DNA of 64,000 bases from contig NC_045149.1 of the NCBI RefSeq assembly GCF_008831285.2, positions 3,151,500-3,215,499 on the forward strand. The letters are read 5' to 3'. Every line of letters starts with the position of its first letter. Positions within the stretch are counted from its first letter, which is position 1. Source of the stretch: Nymphaea colorata. Lineage: Eukaryota; Streptophyta; Magnoliopsida; Nymphaeales; Nymphaeaceae. The translations under genes and the position numbers were made by a program. Below, one piece after another: positions 48,702 to 62,300 of this stretch. A model generated the notes under the pieces. It saw only the letters and a program-made list of their open reading frames with translations, did not search any database and was not told where the DNA came from.

Positions 48702-51386
48702 CTACATTTCGTTGGTCAGCCTCCACTTACTAAGGAGGTGATCATTAGACTCTTCAGCCTTCCTACAAAAAAGACAACAGTTAGCAATAGAAATCCCAAT
48801 CTTTTGAAGCTGATCTAAGGTGCACAGCCTGCCCTCACTCACTAGATATGTGAACCAACATGCACTGGTTGGAGCTTGCCCCATCCACACAGCCTTTCTC
48901 TAAGCCTCAACTCTACTAGAGACTCTAGAATGTTCCAATATATCTCCAGCCTTGCTAAAAGCCCTCTTACTATTCTTCCATACAATCTTGTCCTCTCTTC
49001 CAACAAAACCGATTTGAACCTTTGGATCCTTCCACATAAGGATCTTGTCCTTAATTGAGATGTTAATCTCATGTTCATATACTCAATATATCTCCAGCCT
49101 TGCTAAAAGCCCTCTTACTATTCTTCCATACAATCTTGTCCTCTCTTCCAACAAAACGGATTTGAACCTTTGGATCCTTTCACATAAGGATCTTGTCCTT
49201 AATCGAGATGTTAATATCATGTTAATACACTCCCACTGATTGCCTCATTGATCCATCCAATTAAGGGATTCCCATACCACACATCTAACCAAAACAGACA
49301 TCTTCTCCCATCTCCAATACTCCATTTAATTTGGTTTTGGACATAGCGCCATACCCACACCAACCCTTTCCACCCCAGGATCATTTGATTGGGCCATTCA
49401 TAGAGCAGAGGCTATGCTTTTGAAGATATTCCCTTTATACATATGAGCCCAAAGCCCTTCATTTACTAACATCCTAAAACACCTACTAGCCAGAAGAGCG
49501 CTAATCCATTCCTAGTGGCCTTGGACACCATAAGCACATCCTCAACATATATAACAATGGCAATCTCTTGGTTGACCTTGTGAAGCTTACGAACCTAAAT
49601 TTGTATCATCCTAACATTGAGTTGAATTTTTCTATTGAACATTTCCATGATCATGATGAAATGATAAGGAAACGTTGGGTCTCCTTGTTTGACCCATTGC
49701 TAGGCTACGAACTTGTCCCCTAGACAACCATTCACTATCACCTCTTAAGTCACCGAAATGACACACATCATCACTCTCATGATCCATCTCGGGTGAAAAC
49801 CCAACATATGCATACTATTCTAAAAGAATCTCCAAGAGACTCTAACATAGACCTTTGAAAGGTCTAGTTTAAGAACACAACCCCCTTTCTACCAAAATTC
49901 ATTTGATTTGACCACCTCATGTGCCCACAGAACATTATCCTGAAACTGTTTGTTTTAAAATGTCGTCTGACTTTTTTGCACAATACACAAAAAATGTCCC
50001 TCATCCTGATCACTAAAAAATTATCAATAATTTTGTAGCTAGTATTGCACAAGGACATGGGCCTATAGTCTTCTACTTAACTGCATTAGGAGTTTTAGTA
50101 ATCAAGCATATCATAGTGTGATTAACACTTTTCGCTAAAAGTCCTTTAGTGAAAAAATCCTGAATAGCAGCCACCAAGTCATTACTTATGATGTGCCAAC
50201 ATTATTGATAAAAAAAATGGGAAACCATCTGGCCCCGCTGCGCTATCCTTGTCCAGACTAGTAATAGTAGCAAAAACCTCTTCTTTAGAAACTAGCTAAG
50301 AACAGAGACATTCTCCTCATCTGTGACTATGTCACCATTTTAAATCCCTTCAAACATATCACCAATTATTTTATGAGACAAGTAAGGACTGAAAGTAAGC
50401 AGGGTAGACTTGAATAATTTGGTCTTCATCTCTAACAACCTCACTGTCAATATAAGTCTAATGTGCCTTTGGGTCTTCCTACAATCGGCCACAACATGAA
50501 AGAAATGTTGTATTCCTGTTCAATGGCCTCCAAGTAACCATTGTCTACCATATACATACTTTGCTCAAGAAGAGTTCACAACAAGACAATGTGGTTTTCA
50601 AGCTTACCAAAGCTATTGGCATTCCATTTCATCAAACCATCCTTAACCATAGTCAACTTCTTCACAAATTTAAGTATGGGGCAGCTTAAAATAGTCTTTC
50701 GCCATTCATTCCTCACAATCTCCATATCATCAAAAGCCATAATCCACAAATTCAAAATCTTGAAAGGATGATGGCTTTTGCTTGTGTTCCTATAGAAGTT
50801 GGATTGGTACAAGAGCCCACTATGGTAAGAGCTGGCTAACAATTTGACTTTAAGGGAGCCAACCCATCAATTCAGTAATCCATATGTCATTCACAAAGCA
50901 CCAACCGAGTTTGCACCAGACATTATGACCAAATTTCTTGTGATTAGACCAAGTGAACTTCCTAGGAGGTTCTTCCACTTCTAACAAATTGTAAAAAAAC
51001 ATGAAGCGTTTAAACGCTTGGCATGGCCTCACCACAGGATTGGCCTTAGTCTTATTCCAATTCTCTAACATCGCATTAAAGTCTCCAATCACCACGCAAG
51101 CACCATGAACCTTGGACACAACTTCTTCTAGATCGATTAGAATATCAAGTCTGTCGAATAACCTAGTATGCAGATATACACTAAAGACAACAAAGTCCTT
51201 ATTATTTTCCAAATCATGAAAACACACTCCCACCCAATAAGAGGCCACCACATAGCTGAGGAGCTCTATCCATCTTTTCCACATACAGAACACCGTACCT
51301 TTCCTGTTGAGGGAGGCTACATTGGAAAGAAAGTCATAACCTGTAAACGGAGGCATGGAGATCTCTACCTTGGACGAGTCCACCAT
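48702..51386 (-). pseudogene. LINE ORF2 remnant: endonuclease, RT, zf-RVT
   Basis: 51386-50850 is an open endonuclease fragment with VVIGDFNAML and PRKFTWSN, the GDFN and FTWSN motifs of LINE AP endonucleases. The linker (50842-50576) has KKLTMVKDGLMKWNANSFGK. RT pieces in mixed frames follow: ICLITKTPNAVK, QGDPTFPYHFI (about 49700-49668, for QGDPLSPYLFI) and YVEDVLMVSKA (about 49550-49515), where the catalytic YADD has become YVED. zf-RVT begins near 48890 with WMGQAPTSACWFTYLV and holds CCLFCRKAEESNDHLL. Confidence 0.82.
48936..49231. repeat. 148-bp tandem duplication within the LINE
   Basis: 48936-49083 is repeated at 49084-49231, starting CAATATATCTCCAGCC. The copies differ at only a few bases (for example ACCG/ACGG, CTTCC/CTTTC, ATTG/ATCG, TCTC/TATC), so the duplication is younger than the LINE. 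Confidence 0.93.
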
Positions 51387-51759
51387 GAAGTCTAAAATGA
51401 AATCAATACATGGCTGCCCTTGGCTAATAATATTTTTAAGCTCTTTTTAGGCCTCCAATTTCGCAAGAGCCCTATCATTCGAGTAGAAGATCTTCATTAA
51501 GGACTCCATGAAAGTGTCCATCCCTTCCTAGAAATAACTTCTTCAAGCTACAAGAATCAGGTCCCCCCTCTCCACATCCTGAGGTCTTCTTGTTCTTGGA
51601 GCTCAGGGAGTGAACCATGTGCAGGTCAACTAAGCTGGTCAGCTTTAGTGGGGGCCTCCCTTTCTTCCCATTCCCTACAAAATAAATACTTTTGTGAGAT
51701 CTGTATTTGGAGGGGACTTGAAGGAACAAGAAACTACATTCTTATGATTTAACACTAGA

Positions 51760-53440
51760 AAGCTTCAGGATAGGGGTCTCCTTCTCCATGGGAGACTCAT
51801 CTAATCAAACACTGTTATCATCCCAATTTTTTCCAAAATGGGTGTATTCCATTTTCACTCAAACAAAACTCTTAATTATTTCATTTGGATTGAATTTCTG
51901 GACCCTAAGCCCAACCCTAGACCCAAAACAAATTCACGTCTATTCAATCCAAAATGAATCTCTAGACCCATGTCGGAGTCCAAATGCAAGATTCAAATCC
52001 AAAATCCAACTCTTAGATCCAAATTATATCTAAAACCCAAGTTTAGATCCAAATCAAGAATTTCAAACTCAAAATCTGATACTGAGATCAAACAAACAAA
52101 ATTTGATGTTATTGAGCACCATGTGCGCATGCACAAAACTTCTCTTTGTTTTATGTCTCATTCTTGCACAAAAAATGTGTTTTTGAGCTTAAACAACTCA
52201 CTAGAATGCGTCAACGACCAATCAAACCCAATTTAGATCTAAAATGAGTCTGGAATCACTCAAAACTGAGTTGGCCCCATTTGTAACAAAAACCCTTTTT
52301 TGTACACATTTAAGAAAAAGGTTTTTTACCCCCTTCATTTGAACCTAGGGGCAAAATCCACCCTTTATTGGTTCAAACAAGACAATAAGGGGGGTTGGGG
52401 GGAGCATTTTACCCCCTTCATTTGAACCTAGTGCGGCAGGTTCGCATGCTGACTCTTCAGGCACAATAGTGCCTGGCGCGCAACAACGTTGCAGCCGTGC
52501 GTGGGCAAACGCACTGAGTAGGGGCCTACACATTATGTAGACCCCATTTTAAGCTAAAAGGGCAGTTTTGGGCCTATTGGATGGCATTAGCCCTGCCCAC
52601 ACCCCAAAAGGGTTTGCAGGGCTAAGAGCCAATCCCACTTCGTCAAAGCCTATTTTTTTAAAAAAATTTAAATAATTCAAAATACTTGAAATTGGCATAA
52701 AAATATTGCTAAATTGAAAAAAATTCAAATTTTGAGTTTTGGCTCCAAAACTCCTTATAAATACCTCATAATCTTCTCTTTCACTTGAAGATTTAGAGTT
52801 TTTCTTAGTTCTTTCTTTTCATTTATCTCTTCTTCTTTTTCTCCAACCTTGGGAGTAAGCTTCTCTAAGTTCCAATTATTCAAGGGACCATGAAGAGATC
52901 TCTTGGAGGAATATCTTCATCATCTTGGAGCTTCACTTGAGACGACCCTAAGATCACTCAAAGGAGACTCGTTCCTAAAATCATTTATATTAAGAGGTAT
53001 GTAGTCCTCTTCTTGTTTCCATTTATTTTCATTTTCTCTTGCCACCTCCCAATGGATGTGCATGAAAACTTTAAAGATTTCTTATCTACATTCCAGAGCT
53101 ATTTTTGAGTGCACCCGGAGTATAAGCAAGGGAAATAACTTTCATTTCTTTATTTATTTCTGAAATATGTTTGTTATATTGTTTTATTCATTGTTTATGT
53201 TGAGATGATGTTCATTACATGATAGATTAATTTTTACTAATTAATATGCAAATAAACAGTAAATTGTCTAAATCAAAGTGTTTTATACTCTCAACTGATT
53301 CTTCAAAACTTTCTCAAAAATTTAAAACATTAAATCTTTAATATTTTCTCAACCCTTGAATTGATTACCCATGATAAAGGCACCAGGAATGGTCAATCCA
53401 CGTACTAACGAGCGAGTGTCTTTCTCTTTCATTTCAAAAG
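51760..53440. repeat. Unclassified repetitive block, LTR-like in part
   Basis: 51895-52090 is an array of GATCCAAA-like words resembling 24800-25085. The phrase ACCCCCTTCATTTGAACCTA occurs at about 52329 and 52411. TATAAATA at 52757-52764 is followed by a pyrimidine-rich leader and TTAAGAGGTATGTAG (near 53000), which could be the U3-R-U5 of an LTR or a gene 5' region. No protein domain is visible. Confidence 0.4.
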
Positions 53441-53478
53441 ATAAAATAAAATAAAATTTTTCTGAAGCACTCCAAAGG

Positions 53479-54073
53479 CTAAAATAGATTTTTGAGGATG
53501 CAAACAAACACTTTGATTGATAAAGTAACCCTTAGAGAACCTAGGCAGACTTCTTTTCTCCATATCCTCAGATGATAAATGCAGATTGGAAACACAAAAG
53601 GGATTTGAGAGATCAACATACCTTCTAACTGCCACAAAGTCTTCCCAGTGTATACTCCAGGAAGGCTACTGTTGTTCTTCAGCTTCCATTTCTTCCCTTT
53701 ATCCTCTTCTTGTATGGCCTTCCCGCCTTTCCCCCATGGTCGGTAACTACTCAACAACACCATTTGCAACCTCAATCTCCTTACCAAAATCTTTCCATGT
53801 CTAAATTGACTCCTTAATCCTTTCATTGCTAAGGGCTGCAAAACAGTTTGGATAAGCTCCACCTGAGCTAAATGGTCCCCGTCGAACCACATTCCTCTTT
53901 TTTGCAAGGATCTTAGCCTTACAATAATTGTCTTTCACCGCTCCATCCCCACTGACTTTCACATGGCACATATTATCAAAGTAGTACATCGTTCCACATT
54001 TTTTGTAGTAGCAAACTCTAGCTTCATAAAGCACCTCATGAACATGCTTATAGTCTCCATCTGAGTGTTGCAA
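53479..54073 (-). pseudogene. Possible LINE ORF1 zinc-knuckle remnant
   Basis: The minus-strand frame from 54073 has CYYKKCGTMYYFDNMC, which resembles the C..C....H....C knuckle of LINE ORF1 proteins with the GH pair lost. A second frame (53907-53479) has KGGKAIQEEDKGKKWKLKNN, a basic linker. The assignment depends mostly on position beside ORF2 remnants on the same strand. I would not be surprised if it is something else. Confidence 0.35.
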
Positions 54074-54339
54074 TTATCTACTCTGACAATCATAAAAGTC
54101 ATGACCAAGAGATGAATTAGTCAAACTAGTTGCAAAACAAATCTGGGGACCCGACAGGAATAAGACCGACTGTGGGCAGCCTTACATGCTTCTCTGATGA
54201 GATTTTGACTTGCTCTAACCTTTGGCATGATCACTGGACACTTGACAATCTCTCAATCAAAGAAAAAACACATTTACATGTAGTGAATGTAAAGACATGA
54301 GAAACGTAAAAAACAAAACACAAATTTGCAACACCTAAA

Positions 54340-54740
54340 ACTAGAGAGACAACCTTTAGTAATGCATGGATTTCATTGATAAATATCATTACAAACAAAA
54401 ACTATGTGTGACAAAGTATGTTACTAAAAGTTGTGACACTAAATCCATTAGTGATGAAAATAATATTTGTTACTAATGATCAAGGATCTGCAATGGAAAA
54501 TCTTTGTTATTAATAATCTACGGCAATAAAACCTGCATTGCAATGGTTTGCATACATGCCGGTGGGAGCAAAGTTTGATATCACATGCAAAATATTTTGT
54601 TGCAAATTGTCTAACTTTTCTGTAACGAAAAGCTGTGTGACTCCAAAAATTGGTGCCATGCGGTTACAATTAATACATTGCCAAGAAAGAGGTCTCCTAT
54701 AATTTTTATTGAAGAGAAATTTGAGTTGTAAAATGATTAC
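54340..54740. repeat. CACTA-related subterminal sequence
   Basis: Dense with GTTACTAA, TTAGTAAT and TTAGTGAT words like those at 10380-10680. AGAGGTCTCCTATAATTTTTATTGAAG (about 54688-54714) closely matches 10736-10762. No CACTACAA end was found here. Confidence 0.5.
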
Positions 54741-55000
54741 GATAAATACCAAACATGCCTAAACTAATCAAAGCCACTTGAGCATTTCAACTAAAGAACT
54801 GCACAAAGCCTAAACTAATATTGTTCATAATGTACATGTTCTAAAGATGCAACTAATACTATTCCATAGATTGGTGCGTGCAGCCATTTTAGTGATCTTG
54901 AACTCAGTATAATGCATTGAATGCATTAACTGCATCCTGTTCAACGACACTGCACTGCACTTGTTCAACCTAGGCTAGGCTTGGATAGCAAAAAGCTAAA

Positions 55001-56509
55001 AGCATCAATAAAAAATCTTAAAAATAATGACAAAATAGTTTTATTTGGCTGGGAAAGCTAAGCACACATAGAATAGAATTCAGCACTTTATATTTAGAAT
55101 AACAAAAGAAACTTACAACCAACTTTGCATACTGCATATCCACTTCTTTGTCAAATATGTATGCTTTGAATGTAGGCACCACTTTTGACATTTATCACAA
55201 CAAACAGAATGATCAGAATGTGCATCAAACATTAAACCATTTGCTGCAACAGAAGGAGCTGAAGCTTCACCACTCTAGACAGCTACCTTTCTGCACCACT
55301 TTAGATTTGGATTTTATAGACTGATTTATTTGCATCTCGAAATGGTGGTTTTGGAAAATTGGATATGTTTAATCAAATGATATTGGATATGATCATGAAA
55401 CTTAGATTGGGTTTTCAAATTGAGATTTTAGATTTGAAATACATTTGGAACATTGTTGATATGGCCTCAGGTTGGGCTTAAATCCATTGAAGGGAACGAT
55501 CCTTGGACTAAAGAGGCATTTGGAAGGAGATCTTGGTGATGTATCCACTTCAATCACAAAAGCGATAATCCTTGAGGCGCAAGCCCAAGAACTTTTTCCT
55601 TTTAGAGGCACATAAATCAACACTCAATACTCACTGAGGTGGGCCTTAAGTGGTGCATCGAAAAGATAATTAATAGGGACTTGAAACTTTTCCGCCACAT
55701 GCTCAAGTAGAAGCTTTAGAAAGTGGATAATTGTTTAAGATTTACAAGACTGTGATAAGCATCAATAAAAAATCTTAAAAATAATGACAAAATAGTTTTA
55801 TTTGGCTGGGAAAGCTAAGCACACATAGAATAGAATTCGGCACTTTATATTTAGAATAACAAAAGAAACTTACAACCAACTTTGCATACTGCATATCCAC
55901 TTCTTTGTCAAATATGTATGCTTTGAATGTAGGCACCACTTTTGACATTTATCACAACAAACAGAATGATCAGAATGTGCATCAAACATTAAACCATTTG
56001 CTGCAACAGAAGGAGCTGAAGCTTCACCACTCTAGACAGCTACCTTTCTGCACCACTTTAGATTTGGATTTTATAGACTGATTTATTTACATCTCGAAAT
56101 GGTGGTTTTGGAAAATTGGATATGTTTAATCAAATGATATTGGATATGATCATGAAACTTAGATTGGGTTTTCAAATTGAGATTTTGGATTTTAAATACA
56201 TTTGGAACATTGTTGATATGGCCTCAGGTCGGGCTTAAATCCATTGAAGGGAACGATCCTTGGACTAAAGAGGCATTTGGAAGGAGATCTTGGCGATGTA
56301 TCCACTTCAATCACAAAAGCGGTAATCCTTGAGGCGCAAGCCCAAGAACTTTTTCCTTTTAGAGGCACATAAATCAACACTCAATACTCACTGAGGTAGG
56401 CCTTAAGTGGTGCATCAAAAAGATAATTAATAGGGACTTGAAACTTTTCCGCCACATGCTCAAGTAGAAGCTTTAGAAAGTGGATAATTGTTTAAGATTT
56501 ACAAGACTG
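55001..56509. repeat. 757-bp-period tandem duplication, about 99% identical
   Basis: 55001-55752 is repeated at 55758-56509. I count about nine base differences, nearly all transitions, which fits recent duplication followed by methylation-linked C-to-T change. Each copy holds a minus-strand open frame (from 55623 and 56380) beginning MLIYVPLKGKSSWACASRI, with no domain I recognise; the second is the same frame with changes. The unit has no obvious transposon ends. Confidence 0.95.
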
Positions 56510-59315
56510 CTATGCCCAGCCGGACAAAATTCTTTGTTACTTCTTTCTCTGCACTTGCTCCTCTTCCATTCCCTCTTCTTCCATAGGCCAATTTGGCTCT
56601 TCACACTATCACCTTGCTTCACTAGTGGTGCGACAAACCCTTGAAGCAATCAATGCCTTCGGTCTGGCTCAATAGAACAAATGCATGACCTTGCACCTAG
56701 ACCACACTACTAGAGAGGAAAACATGTCCTTTGGAGGCACAATCTAAACCTTCACCATTGTGCTGCCTACATCGACGTGCCAATAGCCCCAGACATGGCT
56801 GCACTTGATTGTATGTGGGAAAACGTGCATGGTTTGGTCCACAATCAACAATCTTTGGATGAATGTTTGAGGTGTGGCACTTTGAACTGCATCCAAGAAT
56901 GATCACAAAGCTCATCTCAAATGGGTGGGTGGTATGCCTTGACGATATGGCCTGGAATTAGCCATCATTTGATAGTGTATGCCTGGCCTTGAGCAGTATC
57001 AACTGATAGAAGTGTATAGCATGGCAACAATGGAGCACGATTATGGAAACTCTTTGATATGGTCTACAACCTCCTCAAGAAGTAGCTGCAGTAGAGTTAC
57101 ATATTGCACAACGACACTCTAGATGCAGCGGTGTTTCTGGCAGTGCAACTATGATAGCATTGACCAATAAACTGTAGGTTCAAGGCCCCCAACATCCAAC
57201 ATAGTGGTGCATTGGTAGTGCACACTCGAACGAAAATACTAGGCAAGGTGAAAGCCGGGCTTTGGTGGCCAAGTGAACTTCTATCAAATAGGTACAGCAA
57301 CATGATTCTCCATGTGGCAAGGGCTGACCCATGTGTCTATTCTATCAACACCTTACCTAATGGAGTGTGCTAGCAGTGGAGATCCTAGGGGAGTGAGTGT
57401 TAGTACCGTACGAAAACATGTGCCCTTTGCATTGGCATGCAGATACATACTAGCAACGATGACCTAGATCTTTAACTTGGTTCAAACAATTTGTGTCCTA
57501 AATGTAGTTTAGTTTTGATTCTTGAATCTTTTGATGTTGTGGAAAGTCTCGTACTTTGATTTTCTTGGGAATTTGGTATTCGGCCCTCCCCTAGCACCCA
57601 ACAGAGTACTGAATCTCAAGGTCCAACCTTTCTTTGATCTCGACCCACTCTCACTAGAATTCATCAGGCAATCTATCATTATGACTCACTAGAATGCTCA
57701 CTAGGCACACCATGGTTGTGAAAGGGTTTTGCCATTCAAGCCCGGCCACGATATTAGTTACTGGAGACTACTGGACCAGGAATTTTCTTTCAATGGAGGT
57801 TCAATCGCTTTTCGTCCCTAAGAACAAGGCAAACAAGGAACTCATTCTTTTATTGCTCACATGGACCTTGAAACTTAGCCGATTACATTCTTGAGATCCT
57901 ACGTTCACTAAACTATTTTATAGCCAACACCCTTTGAGTTGCCTCAAATTCTCCTATTACAAGAGCCGGTGCTATCTTGGTGCTACTACTCACCCAAGTT
58001 CACATCCTTGACCATGAGGCCCAAACTTTCAGCCATGCCTGACAATCTTCCTAATGGCTGTACTATGAAGCTCTGTCATTTGGCCATTTTTGGGCCTTAG
58101 AGCTGTCTTCAAAGCAGGTTGTGCCAGTGATTTACAAGCCCTCACTTGCGAGCGTGCAAGCAATGCCACCCACTTGGTTGACCATTAAGCCATGTCCAGG
58201 GCATGGGACGATCCTCGCTACACTTGCACTCAGCCCATCCAAATCTTGTTTGAGTCTTGGCCTCCATGGCCCATGTCCAAAAGCGTGTCTTCCACAATAG
58301 AGGGACTACATGTAGGTGCATGCCGCATGGGACTTTCACCCTGCATGCACGCACGTTATTCTAGAATATGTGCACAAACGTATGGTTTATTTTGCCAACG
58401 CTCCAAGGCCACGTTGTTGATTGCTTGGGCTAGCACAGATGTCACCAAGTGCCACAGCCTCAGCGATGCTTCACTGACCCTTGGCACTCTGAGTGCTCAG
58501 CCACAGCCATCAAAGAAGGGATCTTATGGAGGGCTTGTTTCACACAAATCAAATGATGAGTGCAACTCATGTGAGACCTTCGGAAATAACTCGAACTGGT
58601 GGTAAATCATGAGAATGATGTCTCGCGTCCAGCATTCCATGCAAAGCAAAGCACATTGAATGACATTCACTTAATCTGTTTCACTTATACAAATTGAGGT
58701 CATTTGCCAACTCAGAAGATCAGTCCTCCCTAGGTAAGCTCAAGTAACTGAAATCGACATTGGATTGAACGGTCCAGCTCATTATGTTTATGATAAAGAT
58801 ACAAAGGATCAAAAGATAATGATTTATTGAATTGTGGAATCAAGTGAATGGAGATCATGAACAGATCTTAACAGCGCATTAGTCGCAAAATAGAAAAAGG
58901 AAACGTTAGCAGGGGCCACTGTGTTTAACAAAGTTTTAGAATTACATTGGGGATGTAAACAGTTAGACTATGGATGAGAGGCATTATTTTTTGCAAAACA
59001 AGTTGCCATATTTAACCTGATTCAGGATGAAGTTACATTATTTTGAACCTTTTAATTATTTCGATTTTAGTTTATTTGATGACTCACAGATGAGGAATCT
59101 TCAAGGAAATTTTCCTTCATATGCTATATGTTACAGTGAGAAGGGAGGCCTGCTTCACAACCTCATCAGACAAAAGTGGCACCAATCGAGGCAAAAGCTT
59201 CCAGATTTTTGCCTGTCTAGAACATATTGACAAGCTAATAGGAGCAGCTCATTTCACCATGCCATCTGCGATGGCCATTATTATCGAAAAGAGAAAATTT
59301 ACATGGATTTAATTA
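56510..59315. other. Intergenic, no gene recognised
   Basis: 56510-58600 has higher GC than its surroundings and several open frames of 60-137 codons on both strands, none with a known domain; it may be old retroelement sequence. 58600-59315 is the 3' side of CDT1, with a possible minus-strand AATAAA at 59076-59071. Confidence 0.35.
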
Positions 59316-62300
59316 TCAGCTGCCTACTTTCCCAGCTTCGACTAGCCTGGCCCGCAAGGATTCGGGGTCCGCAATCTTGTTGATGCTGAAAAATACAAAC
59401 ACGGCCCATGTATCAGGAATTGCTTCAAGCTCAAGCATACAAGTATATGAAAACAAAAATGGACACTAGGACGCATGAACAAGATATTGTAAGTATATGT
59501 TCCAGGCCTTTCAAGAGATCTTTAACATGGCTGGGATTCAATAAAATGTGATAGTGCTAGAACTATAAAAGAAATGCACAACTGAATTTCAATTTTTTTT
59601 CGTACATGTCATTTCAAAAATTAATACGAAAACAATTTTGATCAAGACTGCCCTTCTACGATCATAATATTTAAGGTACACTCCTTAAATATGTAAAAGT
59701 AGCCACATCAAAAACCTGTCAAGTGTGACAAATAGGGGCTTGGGCTCTCAATATGCAGCCCAGCAAATGAGAATCGCCTTCATCTGTTTAATGAAAATGC
59801 TATTTGAATCAACCAAAAACATGTTATACCAAATAATCAACTTGAATAAAGGATAAATGGCAACTGGGAGTTTGAAGTTTGAAGTTTGAACCTAAAAACT
59901 GACGTTAACAATTTACTGTATATTGGATAATCATCCACAAAACACTAGAGCAATTTTGACCACAACCAATTAAACTTGCAGCTTAAAAGGAAAAAAAAAT
60001 GAAAATGCAACAATAAACTCACCAAAATATGGAATCCCCACTTGATGCTTTCTTCCCACAAATCCAATCTGGAATTAGCTCTACCAATAGTTTCAGCTGT
60101 TCTTCAGTCTCTCCTGTGCAACAAGACATTAAAATTGTTTATTTCTAGGCCAACTGAGCAACAGCCATGAAGAAACAGAGAGAACTAGAACTGCTGATCT
60201 AAGAAATAATTCGACCACAACTAAGGACCCCAATTCACAGAGGTCGTCATCATAGCAGTTTTATCATGTCAAGAAATCAAGGCATTAGCAACCCTTCAAG
60301 GTTCCTTCCTTGAATCCATTAGTTTTGCTACTAGATGCACATAATGACAGAATAGGGAGGCCAAAAAAGCTACTTCAGACAAAATAACTTTTACAAGTAT
60401 AGTAGCATCTAAGAGTATTGAAGCCTGAATACATACTCTGGTCAACAATGTCAAGGTTCTGCGTAGTTATCTTGAATAAGAGCTCCTGTTTTGTTAACAC
60501 TGAACATTTAGCAGACTGAAATATGAGATAGATCATATCAAATAACTTGGGGAGCTTGATCATCTTCTGATGCAAATTCGCTTCAGGAATCGCTGCCTCA
60601 TTTTCCACCCTCATCTTCTCTTTCGCTTCCAACTGTCCACAAATACAAACATCAGAAGACAAGAACAACCAGAAATGTGGTAAAAGAATGTATTAATAGT
60701 TTTAAGTAGTTGAACAATACCGACTGAAGTAGTGTTGAAGGAAGGGATCTAACAATGTCTTCATCCAGAGAAAACCTTCTCATTTTCCTTTCTTTCTCCA
60801 TTGAGTGTACGGGTGAAGGAAAATTTAATGTTCGCTTAATCATATGCCTTGGTGCTTTGATACATGGTGTAGCATTGCTCTCTGGAGTCATTTTAGCTCG
60901 CTTAGGGGTCGATGGATCAGGTGTGTTAGACATAAGCCTTGCTGGAGTGCAGTCAATTTGTGACAAACCAACCTCAGATCCAGCAAATTCTTCTGCATGA
61001 GAACATGGTTCACTCTTCATCTTTGAAGGAGCAAGTGGAGTTGAATAAAGGCCCTGGCAGTGCATAGAATTTTTCTCTAGGTTTGAATCAGTGCAAGTGG
61101 AAAATCTTGATAATCTTTCAATGCTGAAGGATGTCAAATTGGAGGCTGCAACATGTTTGGCAGATGACCTCCAAGTATTAGGCGGTGAACTAACAGCATT
61201 GGAGATATCTTCAACATCGGAGCTGTTTGGTGTGGTCAGAGATAATAACTGGGTTTTCTCAGATTTTGAAAAGATAGCTCTCTGTGAGAAGCGTTTTTGG
61301 AAACTACTTGTAAAACACCCTAAAGGTAATTGCGCGGGGGTTTCAATTGGTGAGCTACTAGCACTTGAAATTACTGAGTTCTTTTCCGTGCCACACTGGT
61401 TGTTAAGCGTTGCTTCACTCAGTATTGATTGTGTTCTTTGATTGAACGGTTCTGGTAAAGTTTCTTCTGGGATTTCATCACCCTGAAATGCAGAAAAGTG
61501 TCCTAATTATCAGAACCAAGAAGCTTCAAAGGGCTATGCCCTTCAATAATTTGGAAGAAGACAATTAAGAAAGACCTAATGGATTTCCTTTTTCGTAGTG
61601 AGTTTGCCGAAGAGAAATTAAAAAGACAATTATCATCAAGAAGGCATTACCTCTGGCCTTGATTTTATAAATGTGGACAACCGAGATCGGACCACTGTGC
61701 TTAAAGCCAAGTAGCTGTCTCCATTAACCCCAAGTATGCTGTCTTTTAGTGCGTCTGGTTGTAATGCAACCAGAAGCTCAGACTTCACACAGCTTGTCTT
61801 CTCATCTTGTACAAGTGTGGTCCTAATGTCAATGGCTTCTGGCATCAGATATTTTAGCTGCGCCAGTTGACTCTGAGAGAATCCCCTGCAAAATAGAGAA
61901 AATAAGCTCCTGCTTTGCTGTAAAAACTTTCGAAGACGGACTAATTTCCATTAGAATGACAATTGAACTCACTTATTAGTCAAAGCCTGAACAGATGAAC
62001 AAATATTCGCAAAAGTCGACGCATAACCTTTCAGCTTAAGCAATCTTATGGAACTGACCATCGAATCAAATTGATTACATAAGCCTTCATACCTGAAGAT
62101 CAAAAAAGAAATGTGCGTTCAGATGATGATTGGTAATGAGAATGCTTGACTACGAATAATCACTAAACAATCACGAACAAGCAACAAATTTTAACAATTC
62201 TAATACCAAATCCCATGTAGTATGCTAACTGCTATAGATTACTCGCAGCAAATATTACATGAAGGCTCTCCAGCTTCAACAAGGGAAAACAGTATCAAAA

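Larger units (their letters stand above)
47967..54073 (-). mobile_element. Second L1-type LINE, inactive and interrupted
   Basis: Collinear minus-strand remnants: possible ORF1 zinc knuckle (about 54010-53960), endonuclease (51386-50850), RT (about 50200-49500) and zf-RVT (48890-48702). Unrelated repetitive sequence (about 51760-53440) lies between the ORF1-like and ORF2 parts. Several stops and frameshifts and a 148-bp tandem duplication show it is dead. The outer limits are estimates. The link between the 53.5-54.1 kb part and the rest is an inference from strand and order. Confidence 0.7.

Noticed and set aside
58192-58605. 137-codon plus-strand frame as a gene
   Set aside because: No domain, no splice or start context, and an overlapping frame on the other strand; sits in unclassified repeat-like DNA.
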